The notes under the pieces: model-generated
Database searches by the model: none
What the model was told of the DNA's origin: nothing
What the model saw: the letters and a program-made list of their open reading frames with translations, nothing else
In this document: positions 6,921-14,607 of the stretch, in pieces
Layout of the letters: each line of letters starts with the position of its first letter
Numbering within the stretch: the stretch's first letter is position 1
Made by a program: the position numbers and the translations under genes
NCBI GenBank assembly: GCA_021777285.1
Contig: JAJYDR010000028.1
Span: 1 to 20,157, forward strand
DNA: 20,157 nucleotides
DNA from: Actinomycetes bacterium
GTDB taxonomy: Bacteria; Actinomycetota; Acidimicrobiia; Acidimicrobiales; RAAP-2
Direction of reading: 5' to 3'

Positions 6921-7171
6921 TCGTCACCCTCGAGCATCCCGCGAAGGCGCGTGTACTCCTCCTCGGTCAGTTCACCGCGAGCTAATCGCTGCTTCAAGAT
7001 CTCGATGGCTGGGCTCGACAGAGGTTGTGCGTGCCAGCCGCCGCGCCACGGGCCGTAGTGACGCAACAGCGCGACGATCCCGAACACGAAGACGGCCCAG
7101 AAGACCACGATGCCGGTCATCATGACGGCCCACCAGCCCCCACCCATTCCTTGGTTATACCAGCCGTACAT
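6917..7171 (-). CDS. Small membrane protein with C-terminal SHOCT domain
   Basis: An 84-residue protein and first gene of the leftward operon. A Gly/Trp/Met-rich N-terminus (YGWYNQGMGGGWW) leads into one membrane helix (about 17-38). The C-terminus has a SHOCT motif: AIEILKQRLARGELTEEEYTRLRGML. I chose the ATG at 7171 because GGGAG lies seven bases upstream; a GTG at 7195 in the same frame lacks this. SHOCT domains end many short membrane proteins, often beside copper genes, and are thought to mediate oligomerisation. Biochemical role unknown. A sibling starts the opposite operon. Confidence 0.82.
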   Translation of the reverse strand: MYGWYNQGMGGGWWAVMMTGIVVFWAVFVFGIVALLRHYGPWRGGWHAQPLSSPAIEILKQRLARGELTEEEYTRLRGMLEGDE

Positions 7172-7201
7172 CAGGCTCCCTTCGGGATGCGCCACTTTAC
7201 C

Positions 7202-7219
7202 ATACCCCTAGGGAGTATA
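7202..7219 (-). promoter_or_regulatory. CsoR-type operator over the -10 of the leftward promoter
   Basis: TACCCC-TAG-GGAGTA at 7203-7217 is a near-perfect inverted repeat matching the G/C-tract palindrome bound by CsoR proteins. On the minus strand it overlaps a good -10 hexamer, TATACT (7219-7214), about 40 bp before the first leftward gene. A bound repressor would cover the promoter. Confidence 0.75.
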
Positions 7220-7273
7220 AACACGCGTTCGCACCGTGATTGTCCGTGCGGTAAGGACCTAGGTCACCTTCGC

Positions 7274-7294
7274 GGCGCGCGGCGCGCGGCGCGC
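7274..7294. repeat. Three tandem copies of GGCGCGC between the divergent promoters
   Basis: A pure G/C tract, three 7-bp units followed by GCC, lies about midway between the two CsoR operators. It can fold on itself in many registers. It may act as an insulator or transcript barrier between divergent promoters, or be a simple slippage product. Confidence 0.6.
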
Positions 7295-7347
7295 GCCTCC
7301 CTGAGTTGGGGGCTGTCCAGCGGGCGGGAGAATGTGACCAATGGCCC

Positions 7348-7366
7348 TACCCCCTAGGGGTATAAC
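7348..7366 (+). promoter_or_regulatory. CsoR-type operator and -10 of the rightward copper operon
   Basis: TACCCC-CTA-GGGGTA at 7348-7362 is a perfect 6-3-6 inverted repeat of the CsoR type and runs into a -10 hexamer TATAAC (7361-7366). Transcription would begin near 7373. An ATG at 7375 could then be leaderless, but the ATG at 7420 has a proper ribosome site. This is the stronger of the two operators. Confidence 0.8.
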
Positions 7367-7419
7367 ACGGCACGATGAGTGTGAGCCTAAATGTGTCACG
7401 CACAAAGGGAGCGTTCGCA

Positions 7420-7683
7420 ATGATTTCATTCTCAGGAAGTGGTTGGTTGGCCCTTCTGGTGTGGGTTGCGATGGTTCTGTTCTCGGGCCTGGTCGCCTGG
7501 ATGGTGACCCTCGTGATCGGTGGCGAGACGCCGCACCGTGAGGAAGACCCCCACGGAGACAGTCCGCGTCAAATCCTCGATCAACGACTCGTACGAGGTG
7601 AGATGAACCGTGACGAATACAGACGCCTTCGCGTTCTGCTTGGCCTCGACCGATCGCCCGTCAGTTCGAGAGGTGCACGATGA
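7420..7683 (+). CDS. Small membrane protein with C-terminal SHOCT domain (rightward operon)
   Basis: An 87-residue protein: one membrane helix (about 8-29), an acidic/His linker (HREEDPHGD) and a SHOCT motif, PRQILDQRLVRGEMNRDEYRRLRVLL. The start at 7420 is preferred because AAAGGGAG lies upstream. The in-frame ATG at 7375 adds 15 residues and would suit a leaderless transcript. It has the same architecture and the same first-gene position as the leftward SHOCT protein, so the two probably arose by duplication. The stop overlaps the second csoR start (ATGA). Function unknown. Confidence 0.8.
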   Translation: MISFSGSGWLALLVWVAMVLFSGLVAWMVTLVIGGETPHREEDPHGDSPRQILDQRLVRGEMNRDEYRRLRVLLGLDRSPVSSRGAR

Positions 7684-8033
7684 CGAAGGTCACAGCGCCT
7701 CCGTTGGGAGACGAGTGCGTCCCGGCGCCGAGGTCCGCATCGAAGCGACCGGTCCGCGGCTACGCCTCTGGCAAGGAGGACTACCTGGCCCGACTCGGCA
7801 AGATCGAGGGCCAGATACGCGGACTCGAGAAGATGGTCGAGGATGACCGCTGGTGCCCCGACATCGTGACGCAGATCTCGTCGGCGACCCGGGCGCTTCA
7901 GGAGGTTGCGGTCGGGCTGCTCAACGACCACCTCCACTGCTGCGTGGTCGAGGCAGCGCGCCGCTCCGCATCCGACGGAGAAGCGGCCATCGAGGAAGTG
8001 ACGAGCACCATACGTCAGGTGGTCCGGTTATGA
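7680..8033 (+). CDS. csoR: CsoR-family copper-sensing repressor (rightward operon)
   Basis: A 117-residue CsoR protein with a ~30-residue N-terminal extension carrying Cys13. Copper ligands are Cys59 (DDRWC), His84 and Cys88 (NDHLHCC), with the standard 25/4 spacing; Cys87 is extra. The conserved core KIEGQIRGLEKM and ISSATRALQEVA is intact. It is cotranscribed with CopA and its accessory genes, overlapping both neighbours by ATGA, which fits autoregulation through the operator at 7348-7362. Two CsoR genes in back-to-back operons is unusual and could allow graded copper thresholds or hetero-tetramers. Confidence 0.92.
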   Translation: MTKVTAPPLGDECVPAPRSASKRPVRGYASGKEDYLARLGKIEGQIRGLEKMVEDDRWCPDIVTQISSATRALQEVAVGLLNDHLHCCVVEAARRSASDGEAAIEEVTSTIRQVVRL

Positions 8034-8299
8034 AGGACAATACATCGAAACTCCGCACCGGTTGGCGCGGTGTGAGCATCAATATCACGCCGGTCGAACG
8101 CTTCGCACGCATCGGCGTGGGTGGTGCGGGCATCATCGCCGGGGCAGTTTGGCTTGCTTCGGCGGCCACGGCCCTGGCGGTCGTCTTGGAGGCACTCCTC
8201 GTAGCCGCCGGACTCGACCTGGTCGTCACCGGCACGTTGGGGCACTGCCCGCTGTACGCCAAGCTCGGCCACGTGCCGAAGTCATTAAGGAGGCCGTGA
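8030..8299 (+). CDS. DUF2892-type small inner-membrane protein
   Basis: 89 residues with a short basic start, the ITPVERFARIGVGGAGIIAG segment and two membrane helices (about 24-43 and 46-68). It ends GHCPLYAKLG, the Cys-Pro-Leu-Tyr signature of DUF2892 (YgaP_TM-like) proteins. Such proteins often adjoin rhodanese, thioredoxin or metal-efflux genes, and the conserved cysteine suggests a thiol or metal role. The ATG overlaps the csoR2 stop and the TGA overlaps the next ATG. Function not established. Confidence 0.8.
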   Translation: MKDNTSKLRTGWRGVSINITPVERFARIGVGGAGIIAGAVWLASAATALAVVLEALLVAAGLDLVVTGTLGHCPLYAKLGHVPKSLRRP

Positions 8300-8520
8300 T
8301 GAGCCACACGGATCACACGCCGACCAACGCACCCGAGCAGCATGAGATGGGTGGGCACGGCGGCCACAGCTGGATGATGATCGCCTGCTGCATTCCAATG
8401 ATGCTGATCGCCGTCGTCCTGGTGGCCACCGGCGTGGTCTCGCCCGTCCTCTTGGTGTACGCGGTGGCGTGTCTCGGAATGATGTTGGTGATGATGAAGT
8501 CAATGAGCGCAGCGAAATGA
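8299..8520 (+). CDS. His/Met-rich small membrane protein, DUF2933-like
   Basis: 73 residues. The N-terminus is histidine-rich ([23 protein letters not shown]). It is followed by ACCIPMM and two closely spaced hydrophobic segments with many methionines, ending [11 protein letters not shown]. The ribosome site AAGGAGG (8287-8293) sits five bases before the ATG, which overlaps the previous stop. The build, His-rich tail plus CC and Met in the membrane part, resembles DUF2933 proteins found beside copper ATPases. A role in delivering or buffering Cu(I) for CopA is inferred. Family assignment is by general resemblance only. Confidence 0.72.
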   Translation: MSHTDHTPTNAPEQHEMGGHGGHSWMMIACCIPMMLIAVVLVATGVVSPVLLVYAVACLGMMLVMMKSMSAAK

Positions 8521-8548
8521 AGATGAGCTCGCTCGGAGCGTCGTTCTG

Positions 8549-11059
8549 ATGAATGCGAGTGACATCGTCGTCGTCGTAGCCGATCTGACTGTTGCCGCTG
8601 GTCTCGGATGGTGGTTCTTCGGGCCGAAGAGGACCACCACCTCGGAGCTCGAAAGTGGCGTCCAGACCGTGCACGTCTCGGTGCGCGGTGGCTACAACCC
8701 CAATCGGATTAGTGCCCGAGCCGGTGTCCCGCTGCGACTGGTCTTCGATCGCCAAGAGTCCGGAGACTGCACCGCTCAAGTCGTCTTTCCGGACCTGGGC
8801 GTCTCCGCCGAACTACCGGCGTTCGCCCAGACAGTGGTGGAGATTCTCCCTGAAGCGCCCGGCGCGTACGCTTTCGCCTGTGGCATGAACATGAACCACG
8901 GCGTCCTGACGGTGGATGACGAGAGTGTCCCATCGACTGGCCCTGCTGCATCTGGCGATGGCGCCCGGCCGCCGGTCATCGTGCCACCCGTCGTTCGAGA
9001 CGGTAGCGCCCGCACGGGACACGCCCACGGGGAAGACCAGGAGACTGCTGAACGCCACGCCGAGGTCGCCGACCTCGCGCGACGGGTTCTCCTGGGGGCC
9101 GTACTCACGGCGCCGGTGCTATTTGGCGTGATGGTGAAGGACTTCCTCCACGCCGCGTGGCTTCCGGCCACACTCACGAACCCGTGGTTCGCGCTCGCGA
9201 TGATCACTCCGGTGTTCCTCTACACTGGCTGGCCGATTCACCGCACCGGCTGGCTCGCCTTGGCCCATCGCAACGCGGACATGAACTCGCTCATCACGTT
9301 GGGGGCCTGCGCAGCGTTCGCCTACAGCCTGGTCATAACGATCGCGCCCTCCCTCGCCCCGATCAACGTGCGCGGCGTGTACTTCGAGGACGTCGGGTTC
9401 ATTCTCACCTTGATACTCCTAGGGCGCCTAATCGAGGTGAGAGCCAAGGCCGGCACGGGCGAAGCCATCCGGAGGTTGCTCGGCATGCAGGCACGAACCG
9501 CGCGAGTCCTACGCGATGGGGCCGAGATTGACCTAGCGATCGAAGAAGTTGTGCCCGGTGACGTGGTACTCGTGCGCCCCGGCGAGAAGATCCCCGTCGA
9601 CGGCGTGGTCACCGAGGGTCATTCGGCGGTCGACGAGTCCATGGTTACGGGAGAGCCCATCCCTGTCGAGAAGGGCCCTGGTGACGAGGTCGTTGGCGCG
9701 ACGATCAACGCCAATGGATCACTGCGCGTCGAGGCGACGAGGGTCGGTGCGGGCAGCGTGCTCGCCCAAATCGTCGACCTCGTGCGCCGCGCCCAAGCCT
9801 CACGTCCACCGATTCAGCGTCTGGCTGACCAGGTCTCGTCGGCGTTTGTTCCGATCGTGGTCTTCATCGCCCTGGGCGCCTTCGCCGTCTGGTTCGCAGC
9901 CGGACCCTCCCCAGCTCTTACTTACGCGATCATCACTGCCGTGACTGTTCTCGTCATCGCATGTCCCTGCGCGCTCGGACTGGCCACGCCGCTAGCGGTG
10001 CTGGTCGGCACCGGCCGCGGCGCCGCCAATGGCGTGCTCTTCCGCTCGGCCGAGGCAATCGAGATGGCGGGACGGCTCGACACGATAGTTCTGGACAAGA
10101 CCGGCACAATTACGGCGGGGCACCCGGTGCTAACCGACGTCATCGTCCTCAAAGGATTCGACGAAGCCGAACTCATCTCACTCGTGGCGAGCGCCGAGCA
10201 CGACTCGGAGCATCCTCTGGCTGCGGCCATCGTGGCCGGCGCTGCTCAGCGAGGACTGGCGTCGCCTCGGGCGACATCGTTCACCTCGGTCACTGGTCAA
10301 GGCGTGCGCGCTCGCGTGGACAGTCACGACGTCCTCGTCGGCAACGTCCGCCTCTTCACAGAGTCCGAGATCGATTCGTCAGCTCTACAGGCCCGGGCCG
10401 ACGAGCTCGCCGTTGAGGGAAAGACCGCAACATTCGTCGCCATCGACGGGCTCCCGGCGGGGCTCGTTGCGGTCGCCGACCCGATCAAGGAGGATTCAGT
10501 GGCCGCCATTGGCGCCCTGCGCTCGTTGGGCATTGAGGTCGTGATGCTGACAGGCGACGCCCGGGCCACTGCGCTCGCCGTGGCCCATCGGGTCGGGATT
10601 GACCAGGTGCTCGCCGAGGTCCGCCCGGAGGACAAGGCTAACGAAATCGCCCGCCTGCAGGCCGAGGGGCGCTCGGTGGGGATGGTGGGTGATGGGATCA
10701 ACGACGCGCCGGCGCTGGCGAAGGCCGACGTCGGCCTCGCCATTGGCACGGGCACTGACGTCGCCATCGAAGCGGCTGACGTCACCCTCATGTCCGGATC
10801 GCTCATGGGAATCGCCACGACGATTCGCCTGTCACGAGCCACCATGCGCAACATCCGTCAGAATCTGGCGCTCGCCTTCGGCTACAACACGGCGGGCATC
10901 CCGTTGGCGGCGGGCCTGCTCTATCCCTTCTTCGGCGTTGTCTTGTCGCCGATGATCGCCGCGGCGGCGATGGCGTTGTCGTCACTGTCGGTGGTCACCA
11001 ATGCCAATCGCCTGCGGCACACGCGAATCACTTCCACATCGAAAGGGTCCGGCACATGA
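8549..11059 (+). CDS. copA: Copper-exporting P1B-type ATPase with N-terminal cupredoxin-like domain
   Basis: An 836-residue Cu(I) pump of the inner membrane. Instead of the usual HMA domain with CxxC, it begins with a membrane helix (about 5-25) and a cupredoxin-like domain (about 38-125). That domain ends in [12 protein letters not shown], with Cys111, Met113, Met115 and His117 as likely copper ligands. A His-containing linker follows, then the P1B core: actuator loop with TGEP (near 367), the CPC ion motif (Cys472-Pro-Cys474), phosphorylated Asp516 in DKTGT, the SEHPLA histidine-proline motif and GDGINDAP (Asp715). All catalytic elements are present. Start ATG follows a weak GGAG. The 3' end overlaps the glutaredoxin-like gene. 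CPC with cupredoxin and CsoR context makes copper the likely substrate; silver is possible. Confidence 0.95.
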   Translation: MNASDIVVVVADLTVAAGLGWWFFGPKRTTTSELESGVQTVHVSVRGGYNPNRISARAGVPLRLVFDRQESGDCTAQVVFPDLGVSAELPAFAQTVVEILPEAPGAYAFACGMNMNHGVLTVDDESVPSTGPAASGDGARPPVIVPPVVRDGSARTGHAHGEDQETAERHAEVADLARRVLLGAVLTAPVLFGVMVKDFLHAAWLPATLTNPWFALAMITPVFLYTGWPIHRTGWLALAHRNADMNSLITLGACAAFAYSLVITIAPSLAPINVRGVYFEDVGFILTLILLGRLIEVRAKAGTGEAIRRLLGMQARTARVLRDGAEIDLAIEEVVPGDVVLVRPGEKIPVDGVVTEGHSAVDESMVTGEPIPVEKGPGDEVVGATINANGSLRVEATRVGAGSVLAQIVDLVRRAQASRPPIQRLADQVSSAFVPIVVFIALGAFAVWFAAGPSPALTYAIITAVTVLVIACPCALGLATPLAVLVGTGRGAANGVLFRSAEAIEMAGRLDTIVLDKTGTITAGHPVLTDVIVLKGFDEAELISLVASAEHDSEHPLAAAIVAGAAQRGLASPRATSFTSVTGQGVRARVDSHDVLVGNVRLFTESEIDSSALQARADELAVEGKTATFVAIDGLPAGLVAVADPIKEDSVAAIGALRSLGIEVVMLTGDARATALAVAHRVGIDQVLAEVRPEDKANEIARLQAEGRSVGMVGDGINDAPALAKADVGLAIGTGTDVAIEAADVTLMSGSLMGIATTIRLSRATMRNIRQNLALAFGYNTAGIPLAAGLLYPFFGVVLSPMIAAAAMALSSLSVVTNANRLRHTRITSTSKGSGT

Positions 11060-11292
11060 GCGATCTCCTCTACATCACGGCCGAGGACTGCCATCTGTGC
11101 GAGCACAGCCGCACTGTGCTCGACCAGCTGGGCATTGCGCGACGCGAGTTGAACGTTGCATCCGACGAGGCGATGGCCCTGGCAGCTCGTGGCGTCCCGC
11201 TGTCGTTCCTGCCGGTCCTCACCGACGGCGAGCGGGTCCTCGCCTACGGTCGCTTCTCTGCGAAGCGCCTCGCCGCGGAGCTGGGACTCTAG
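11056..11292 (+). CDS. Glutaredoxin-like thioredoxin-fold protein
   Basis: 78 residues, cytosolic. An N-terminal CHLC motif (Cys12, Cys15) follows the first strand LLYIT, and the cis-proline loop is probably [19 protein letters not shown]. Length and motif fit the small glutaredoxin-like group (DUF836/GrxC-like). ATGA overlap with copA and GTG overlap with the next gene place it firmly in the copper operon. It may reduce CopA or chaperone thiols, hand electrons to the CcdA-like membrane protein, or move Cu(I) itself through CxxC. Confidence 0.82.
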   Translation: MSDLLYITAEDCHLCEHSRTVLDQLGIARRELNVASDEAMALAARGVPLSFLPVLTDGERVLAYGRFSAKRLAAELGL

Positions 11293-12152
11293 TGATCGCA
11301 ACCGCTTCGCTCATGACCGGCTCGGCCGCCGCGGCGTTCGTCGCGGGCATGATCGCCTTCTTCGCCCCGTGCTGCTCGGGGGTCATGATGCCGACCTACC
11401 TGGCCGCCATCTCCGGCCACAAGCCGCTTCGCACGGCGATGCTCACGTCCATCTACGTTGCCGGCGTGGCGGTCATCGTATGGCCGATCACCATGGGAGC
11501 CGGAGCCATCGGGCAGTGGACGTCGAGATTCCACCCCCAGCTCTTTGTCGTCGGTGGGCTGATGATGCTGGCCACGGCGGCGGCCCTATGGCGTGGCACC
11601 ATGCTCTCGCTGCCCTTCGCGCGCCAGCCTGAGATGACGGGCTCGGTCGGCTCGGTCTTCCTTTTGGGCATCTTCTCGGGCGCCATCACCGCGTGTTGCG
11701 CGCCCGTCCTCGCCGGTGCCGTGGCCCTGTCCGCCCTGAACGGTTCCGCCCTCGGCGGATTCATTCTCGGTGGCGCCTACATCATGGGCATTGTCTTCCC
11801 ACTGGTCATCATCGCCCTCTTCTTCACCGGAGCCAAAGCCAAGGCCAAAGCCCGTGACTGGAAGTTCACCATCCGTTTGGGAAACTACGTGAAACCCACC
11901 AGCCTCTCGCGCCTCGCCGGCACGGCCGTCTTCGGCGGATTCGGGCTCTTCTTCGTGGTGACGGCCGTCACCGGTCAGTCCCGGCGAGCTCTCGGCTTTC
12001 AGCGCTCGATGAGTGCCTACCTCAACAATCACGTCGCTCCCTATGCCGCTCACGTCTCGAACTGGATCGCCTGGCCCGTACTTTCACTGTTCGTCGCCGT
12101 CCTCGTCGTCATCGTCGTTCGATCGCTGAAGAAGGAGTCCACCGATGAGTAA
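11292..12152 (+). CDS. CcdA/DsbD-like membrane protein with vicinal cysteine pairs
   Basis: 286 residues with six or more membrane helices. The GTG start at 11292 overlaps the previous TAG; the frame is open upstream inside copA but no better start exists there. It aligns in outline with the DsbD transmembrane (CcdA) family, which moves reducing equivalents across the membrane by two helix cysteines. FFAPCCSGVMMPTYLA (Cys27, Cys28) takes the place of the SPC motif, and SGAITACCAPVLAG (Cys135, Cys136) that of TPCIGP. Each site thus has two adjacent cysteines where typical CcdA has one; compare the classical copy at 15278-16006. It is coupled to a glutaredoxin-like protein before and a redoxin after, a plausible cytosol-to-outside electron relay or a Cu(I) path. 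Confidence 0.78.
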   Translation: MIATASLMTGSAAAAFVAGMIAFFAPCCSGVMMPTYLAAISGHKPLRTAMLTSIYVAGVAVIVWPITMGAGAIGQWTSRFHPQLFVVGGLMMLATAAALWRGTMLSLPFARQPEMTGSVGSVFLLGIFSGAITACCAPVLAGAVALSALNGSALGGFILGGAYIMGIVFPLVIIALFFTGAKAKAKARDWKFTIRLGNYVKPTSLSRLAGTAVFGGFGLFFVVTAVTGQSRRALGFQRSMSAYLNNHVAPYAAHVSNWIAWPVLSLFVAVLVVIVVRSLKKESTDE

Positions 12153-12828
12153 GTCCGCTCGCAAGAAGTCCGCTACGAGGATCGTCGACCGCCCTGTCGT
12201 GCCGACGGCCAGCCGGACTCGCACCTCCGCCTCGCATAAGCCCTACGTGATCAGACATCATCACGCCTGGCTCTACTGGTCCGCTGGCGCGCTCGTCATC
12301 ACGGCGATCCTATTCGTGAGCTTCCTCGCCGACTCGAATCGCCCGGGTGCCTCTTCTAGCGTCTCATCCTTGGCAGTGGGCAGCCGCGCACCTCAGTTTG
12401 TAGGGATCGACCCACAGACCGGCCAACTGATCGACTCGACGTACCTGGCCGGCCGGAACGTTCTCTACTACTTCAGCGCGGGCTCGACGTGCCAGGCCTG
12501 CATGACCCAAGCACAAGCGCTTCAGCGCGACGCCTCGCAATTGACCCGTGATCACATCACCCTGGTGATGGTGACCAACGACAACGCAACGACCCTTGCC
12601 GCGTCGGCGCGCTCCTACGGTCTGACCATCCCGATGGTGGCCGATCCGGGCGGGGTGATTACGAGTCGTTTCGGTGCGGTCGGCGGCGGGATGGACATGG
12701 GTCCGAACACGGCGGACCACAGTTTCATACTGGTAGACCGCCACGGCATCGTCCGCTTCCACGAGGACTTCCCCGGCATGTGGATCTCCACTTCGGCCCT
12801 GCTCCACCGCTTCCCGATGATGACGTAA
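12145..12828 (+). CDS. Membrane-anchored redoxin (AhpC/TSA-type thioredoxin fold)
   Basis: 227 residues. A basic, Ser-rich cytosolic N-terminus of ~45 residues precedes one membrane helix (about 47-64), so the domain faces outward. The redoxin domain starts at VGSRAPQFVGID and carries STCQACMTQ (Cys116, Cys119) as active site. A Met-rich loop GGGMDMG near 184-190 and HSFILVDRHGIVRFHEDF follow. The start overlaps the CcdA-like gene by 8 bp. It ends the rightward operon. It is the likely outside acceptor of electrons from the CcdA-like protein, perhaps reducing copper-oxidised thiols. TlpA-like and peroxiredoxin-like roles are both possible. Confidence 0.82.
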   Translation: MSKSARKKSATRIVDRPVVPTASRTRTSASHKPYVIRHHHAWLYWSAGALVITAILFVSFLADSNRPGASSSVSSLAVGSRAPQFVGIDPQTGQLIDSTYLAGRNVLYYFSAGSTCQACMTQAQALQRDASQLTRDHITLVMVTNDNATTLAASARSYGLTIPMVADPGGVITSRFGAVGGGMDMGPNTADHSFILVDRHGIVRFHEDFPGMWISTSALLHRFPMMT

Positions 12829-12873
12829 GCAGACGGACCTGAGAGCATTTGAAACCACAGTCAGGGCTTCGAT

Positions 12874-12904
12874 TGCCGATACCGAAGCGATTGTTCGATC
12901 GGCA
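12874..12904. other. Weak inverted repeat after the copper operon
   Basis: TGCCGAT and ATCGGCA form a 7-bp stem around a 17-base loop, 46 bp after the operon stop. There is no T-tract, so this is not a convincing intrinsic terminator. No gene is visible between 12829 and 12967. Confidence 0.3.
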
Positions 12905-12967
12905 CTCAAAGACCAGGGTTCGCCATGTTAATCAAAAGGGGTATCCATCTCGCTGCCAATCTCCGTA

Positions 12968-12991
12968 GGGACTGCTGCACGTTTAGTTGAC
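12968..12991. repeat. Second IS3-type terminal sequence
   Basis: GGACTGCTG..GTTTAGTTGAC matches the putative IS end at 1206-1230 in the same orientation. Here no transposase follows; the sequence runs straight into an istB fragment. It may be a solo end left by deletion. Confidence 0.4.
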
Positions 12992-13150
12992 ATCTAACAT
13001 GAACTTCTCCGAGTGGGGTCAGGTCTTGGGCGATGACGTCCTGGCCACGGCCATCCTCGACCGCCTCCTGCACCACTGCGAGGCAATCTCCCTCAACGGA
13101 CCCAACTACCAGCTGAAAGACCACGTGAGCCCGAAGGGAGGTGAGCCGAG
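12990..13150 (+). pseudogene. IS21-family IstB helper protein, C-terminal fragment
   Basis: The frame reads TSNMNFSEWGQVLGDDVLATAILDRLLHHCEAISLNGPNYQLKDH, the highly conserved C-terminal end of IstB, the AAA+ ATP-binding helper of IS21-type transposition. Walker A and B regions and the IstA transposase are missing. After ~13130 the frame stays open to 13364 but loses resemblance. It starts at the IS3-type end sequence, so one element probably landed in or recombined with another. Not functional. Confidence 0.88.
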
Positions 13151-13351
13151 GCACCAATCTACAGGGACTCACCGACTTATCAGCCTGTACTTGTTCCGAC
13201 AAATGAGAACGTACGCTGACAACTGGCGCATTAGCCCAGGTCCCCGCTGGAGTTTCCCGCCGATTCGTAGATGCATGCGCCGTGTTTGGTCTCGCACCGA
13301 TCTGGAAAGAACAGGAGCACAGACAGCTATCGGACGCGCTAGCGTTTTGCC
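13151..13351. other. Gene-free stretch with probable IS21 end remains and NlpC/P60 promoter
   Basis: Follows the istB fragment. It has no convincing gene. The first ~90 bp probably belong to the non-coding right end of the IS21 element. The last ~100 bp should hold the promoter of the hydrolase gene, but no clear hexamers or ribosome site were recognised. Confidence 0.4.
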
Positions 13352-14455
13352 ATGGCCGACGTGAAAGAATCATCTAGTCAGTTGGCCGGGATGCCTGCGA
13401 TCAAGCGCTTCTCGCCTTCGATTGCCTCCTTGCTGGCCACCATCATGATCACATCAGGTGCCTTGATGATTTTGCCGGAGGCGGCCACGGCCTCAGGAAT
13501 CTCGAATGCTCGGGCGAAGGCCACGATCTTGTATCGACAGATTCAGTCAATTGGCAGCCGAGTAGAAGCACTCGGCCAGAAATATGACTTGGCCCAAATT
13601 AACTTGAGGAGATTGAACGATAAGATAAAGAGTTCGCGAGCCATCACTATTCATATTGAACAAAGTGTGTCTTTTCAAACGAAACAGCTTCGACAAGATG
13701 CAATATTTGCCTATGTGACGAGTCGTTCAAGATCGAGTGCAAACCCGCTTTTCTCGAACGATACGCTTAAGTCAGATGCAACCCAAGTTTACAATCAGTT
13801 GGCCGCCGGAGACGTTGCCGTCACTCTGGCCAGACTGAAGAACTACAAGGTTCAGTTGAACCACGAGCGGACGTTTCTTCTGAGCCAGGAGCGAAAGGTC
13901 GCTACTACTACACGCGAGGCGGCAACGTCTTTTCATGAGGCAAACGTGCTGCGGGCGGCGCTTGAACGTGCGCTCGGACATGTGAAAGGACTGATTGCAA
14001 CCTATATCGCGCGCCAGGAGGCGGCCGCAGCCGCGGCTTCCGCGACGGTGCTTCGTGAGGCAAAGCCGACTCAAGATTTACCAGCTCCCCCTTCCAATTC
14101 CCGCGCGGCCGTCGCCATTCGAGCTGCCCTTAACTTGATTGGCGTTCCGTACGTTTGGGGGGGTGCTTCACCCCGTGGCGTCGACTGCTCCGGTCTGGTC
14201 TTGCTGGCGTACGCCGCCGCCGGCATCTTCTTGCCACACTATTCGGGATCCCAGTACGCGGATACGGTACGAGTGCCGTTGTGGAATATTCAACCGGGCG
14301 ACCTCCTGTTCTATGGACCAAATGGCAGTGAGCATGAGGCAATGTATATCGGTAATGGAAAGATGATTGAAGCATCGTCAACGGGCACTTTTGTTCATAT
14401 CAGTCCTGTCCGATTCGGTTACGGATTCGTGGGACTCGGTCGGGTTCGAGTCTAG
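13352..14455 (+). CDS. Secreted NlpC/P60 peptidoglycan hydrolase with coiled-coil N-terminus
   Basis: A 367-residue cell-wall endopeptidase of the actinobacterial RipA/RipC-like build. There is a signal or anchor segment near 25-48 (IASLLATIMITSGALMILPEAATASG). A long coiled coil follows at about 50-235, in two halves, ending in an Ala-rich run, then a short Pro linker. The NlpC/P60 domain is at about 247-367: YVWGGASPRGVDCSGLV with catalytic Cys279, and SEHEAMYIGNGKMIEA with catalytic His328. The domain is complete. Base composition is more AT-rich than the copper operon to its left, so it has a different origin. It has its own transcription unit and no obvious link to metals. It may open the cell wall for island transfer or be plain cargo. 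Confidence 0.9.
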   Translation: MADVKESSSQLAGMPAIKRFSPSIASLLATIMITSGALMILPEAATASGISNARAKATILYRQIQSIGSRVEALGQKYDLAQINLRRLNDKIKSSRAITIHIEQSVSFQTKQLRQDAIFAYVTSRSRSSANPLFSNDTLKSDATQVYNQLAAGDVAVTLARLKNYKVQLNHERTFLLSQERKVATTTREAATSFHEANVLRAALERALGHVKGLIATYIARQEAAAAAASATVLREAKPTQDLPAPPSNSRAAVAIRAALNLIGVPYVWGGASPRGVDCSGLVLLAYAAAGIFLPHYSGSQYADTVRVPLWNIQPGDLLFYGPNGSEHEAMYIGNGKMIEASSTGTFVHISPVRFGYGFVGLGRVRV

Positions 14456-14607
14456 AAGACTGGAGCATCGGAATGTAGCAGGGTGGCCAAGCGTGTGAAG
14501 CACGTCGCGTTCGGCTTTCGGTCATTTTGTAACTACCGAGTGCGTGCGCCGCTCTACGCCAGCAAGCCGAACTGGGATCTACTCGCGACGATCAGACTGC
14601 ATACCAA

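Noticed and set aside
14471..14560. Sequence GCAGGGTGGCCAAGCG resembling part of a tRNA D-arm
   Set aside because: No acceptor stem, anticodon arm or T-arm could be placed around it.
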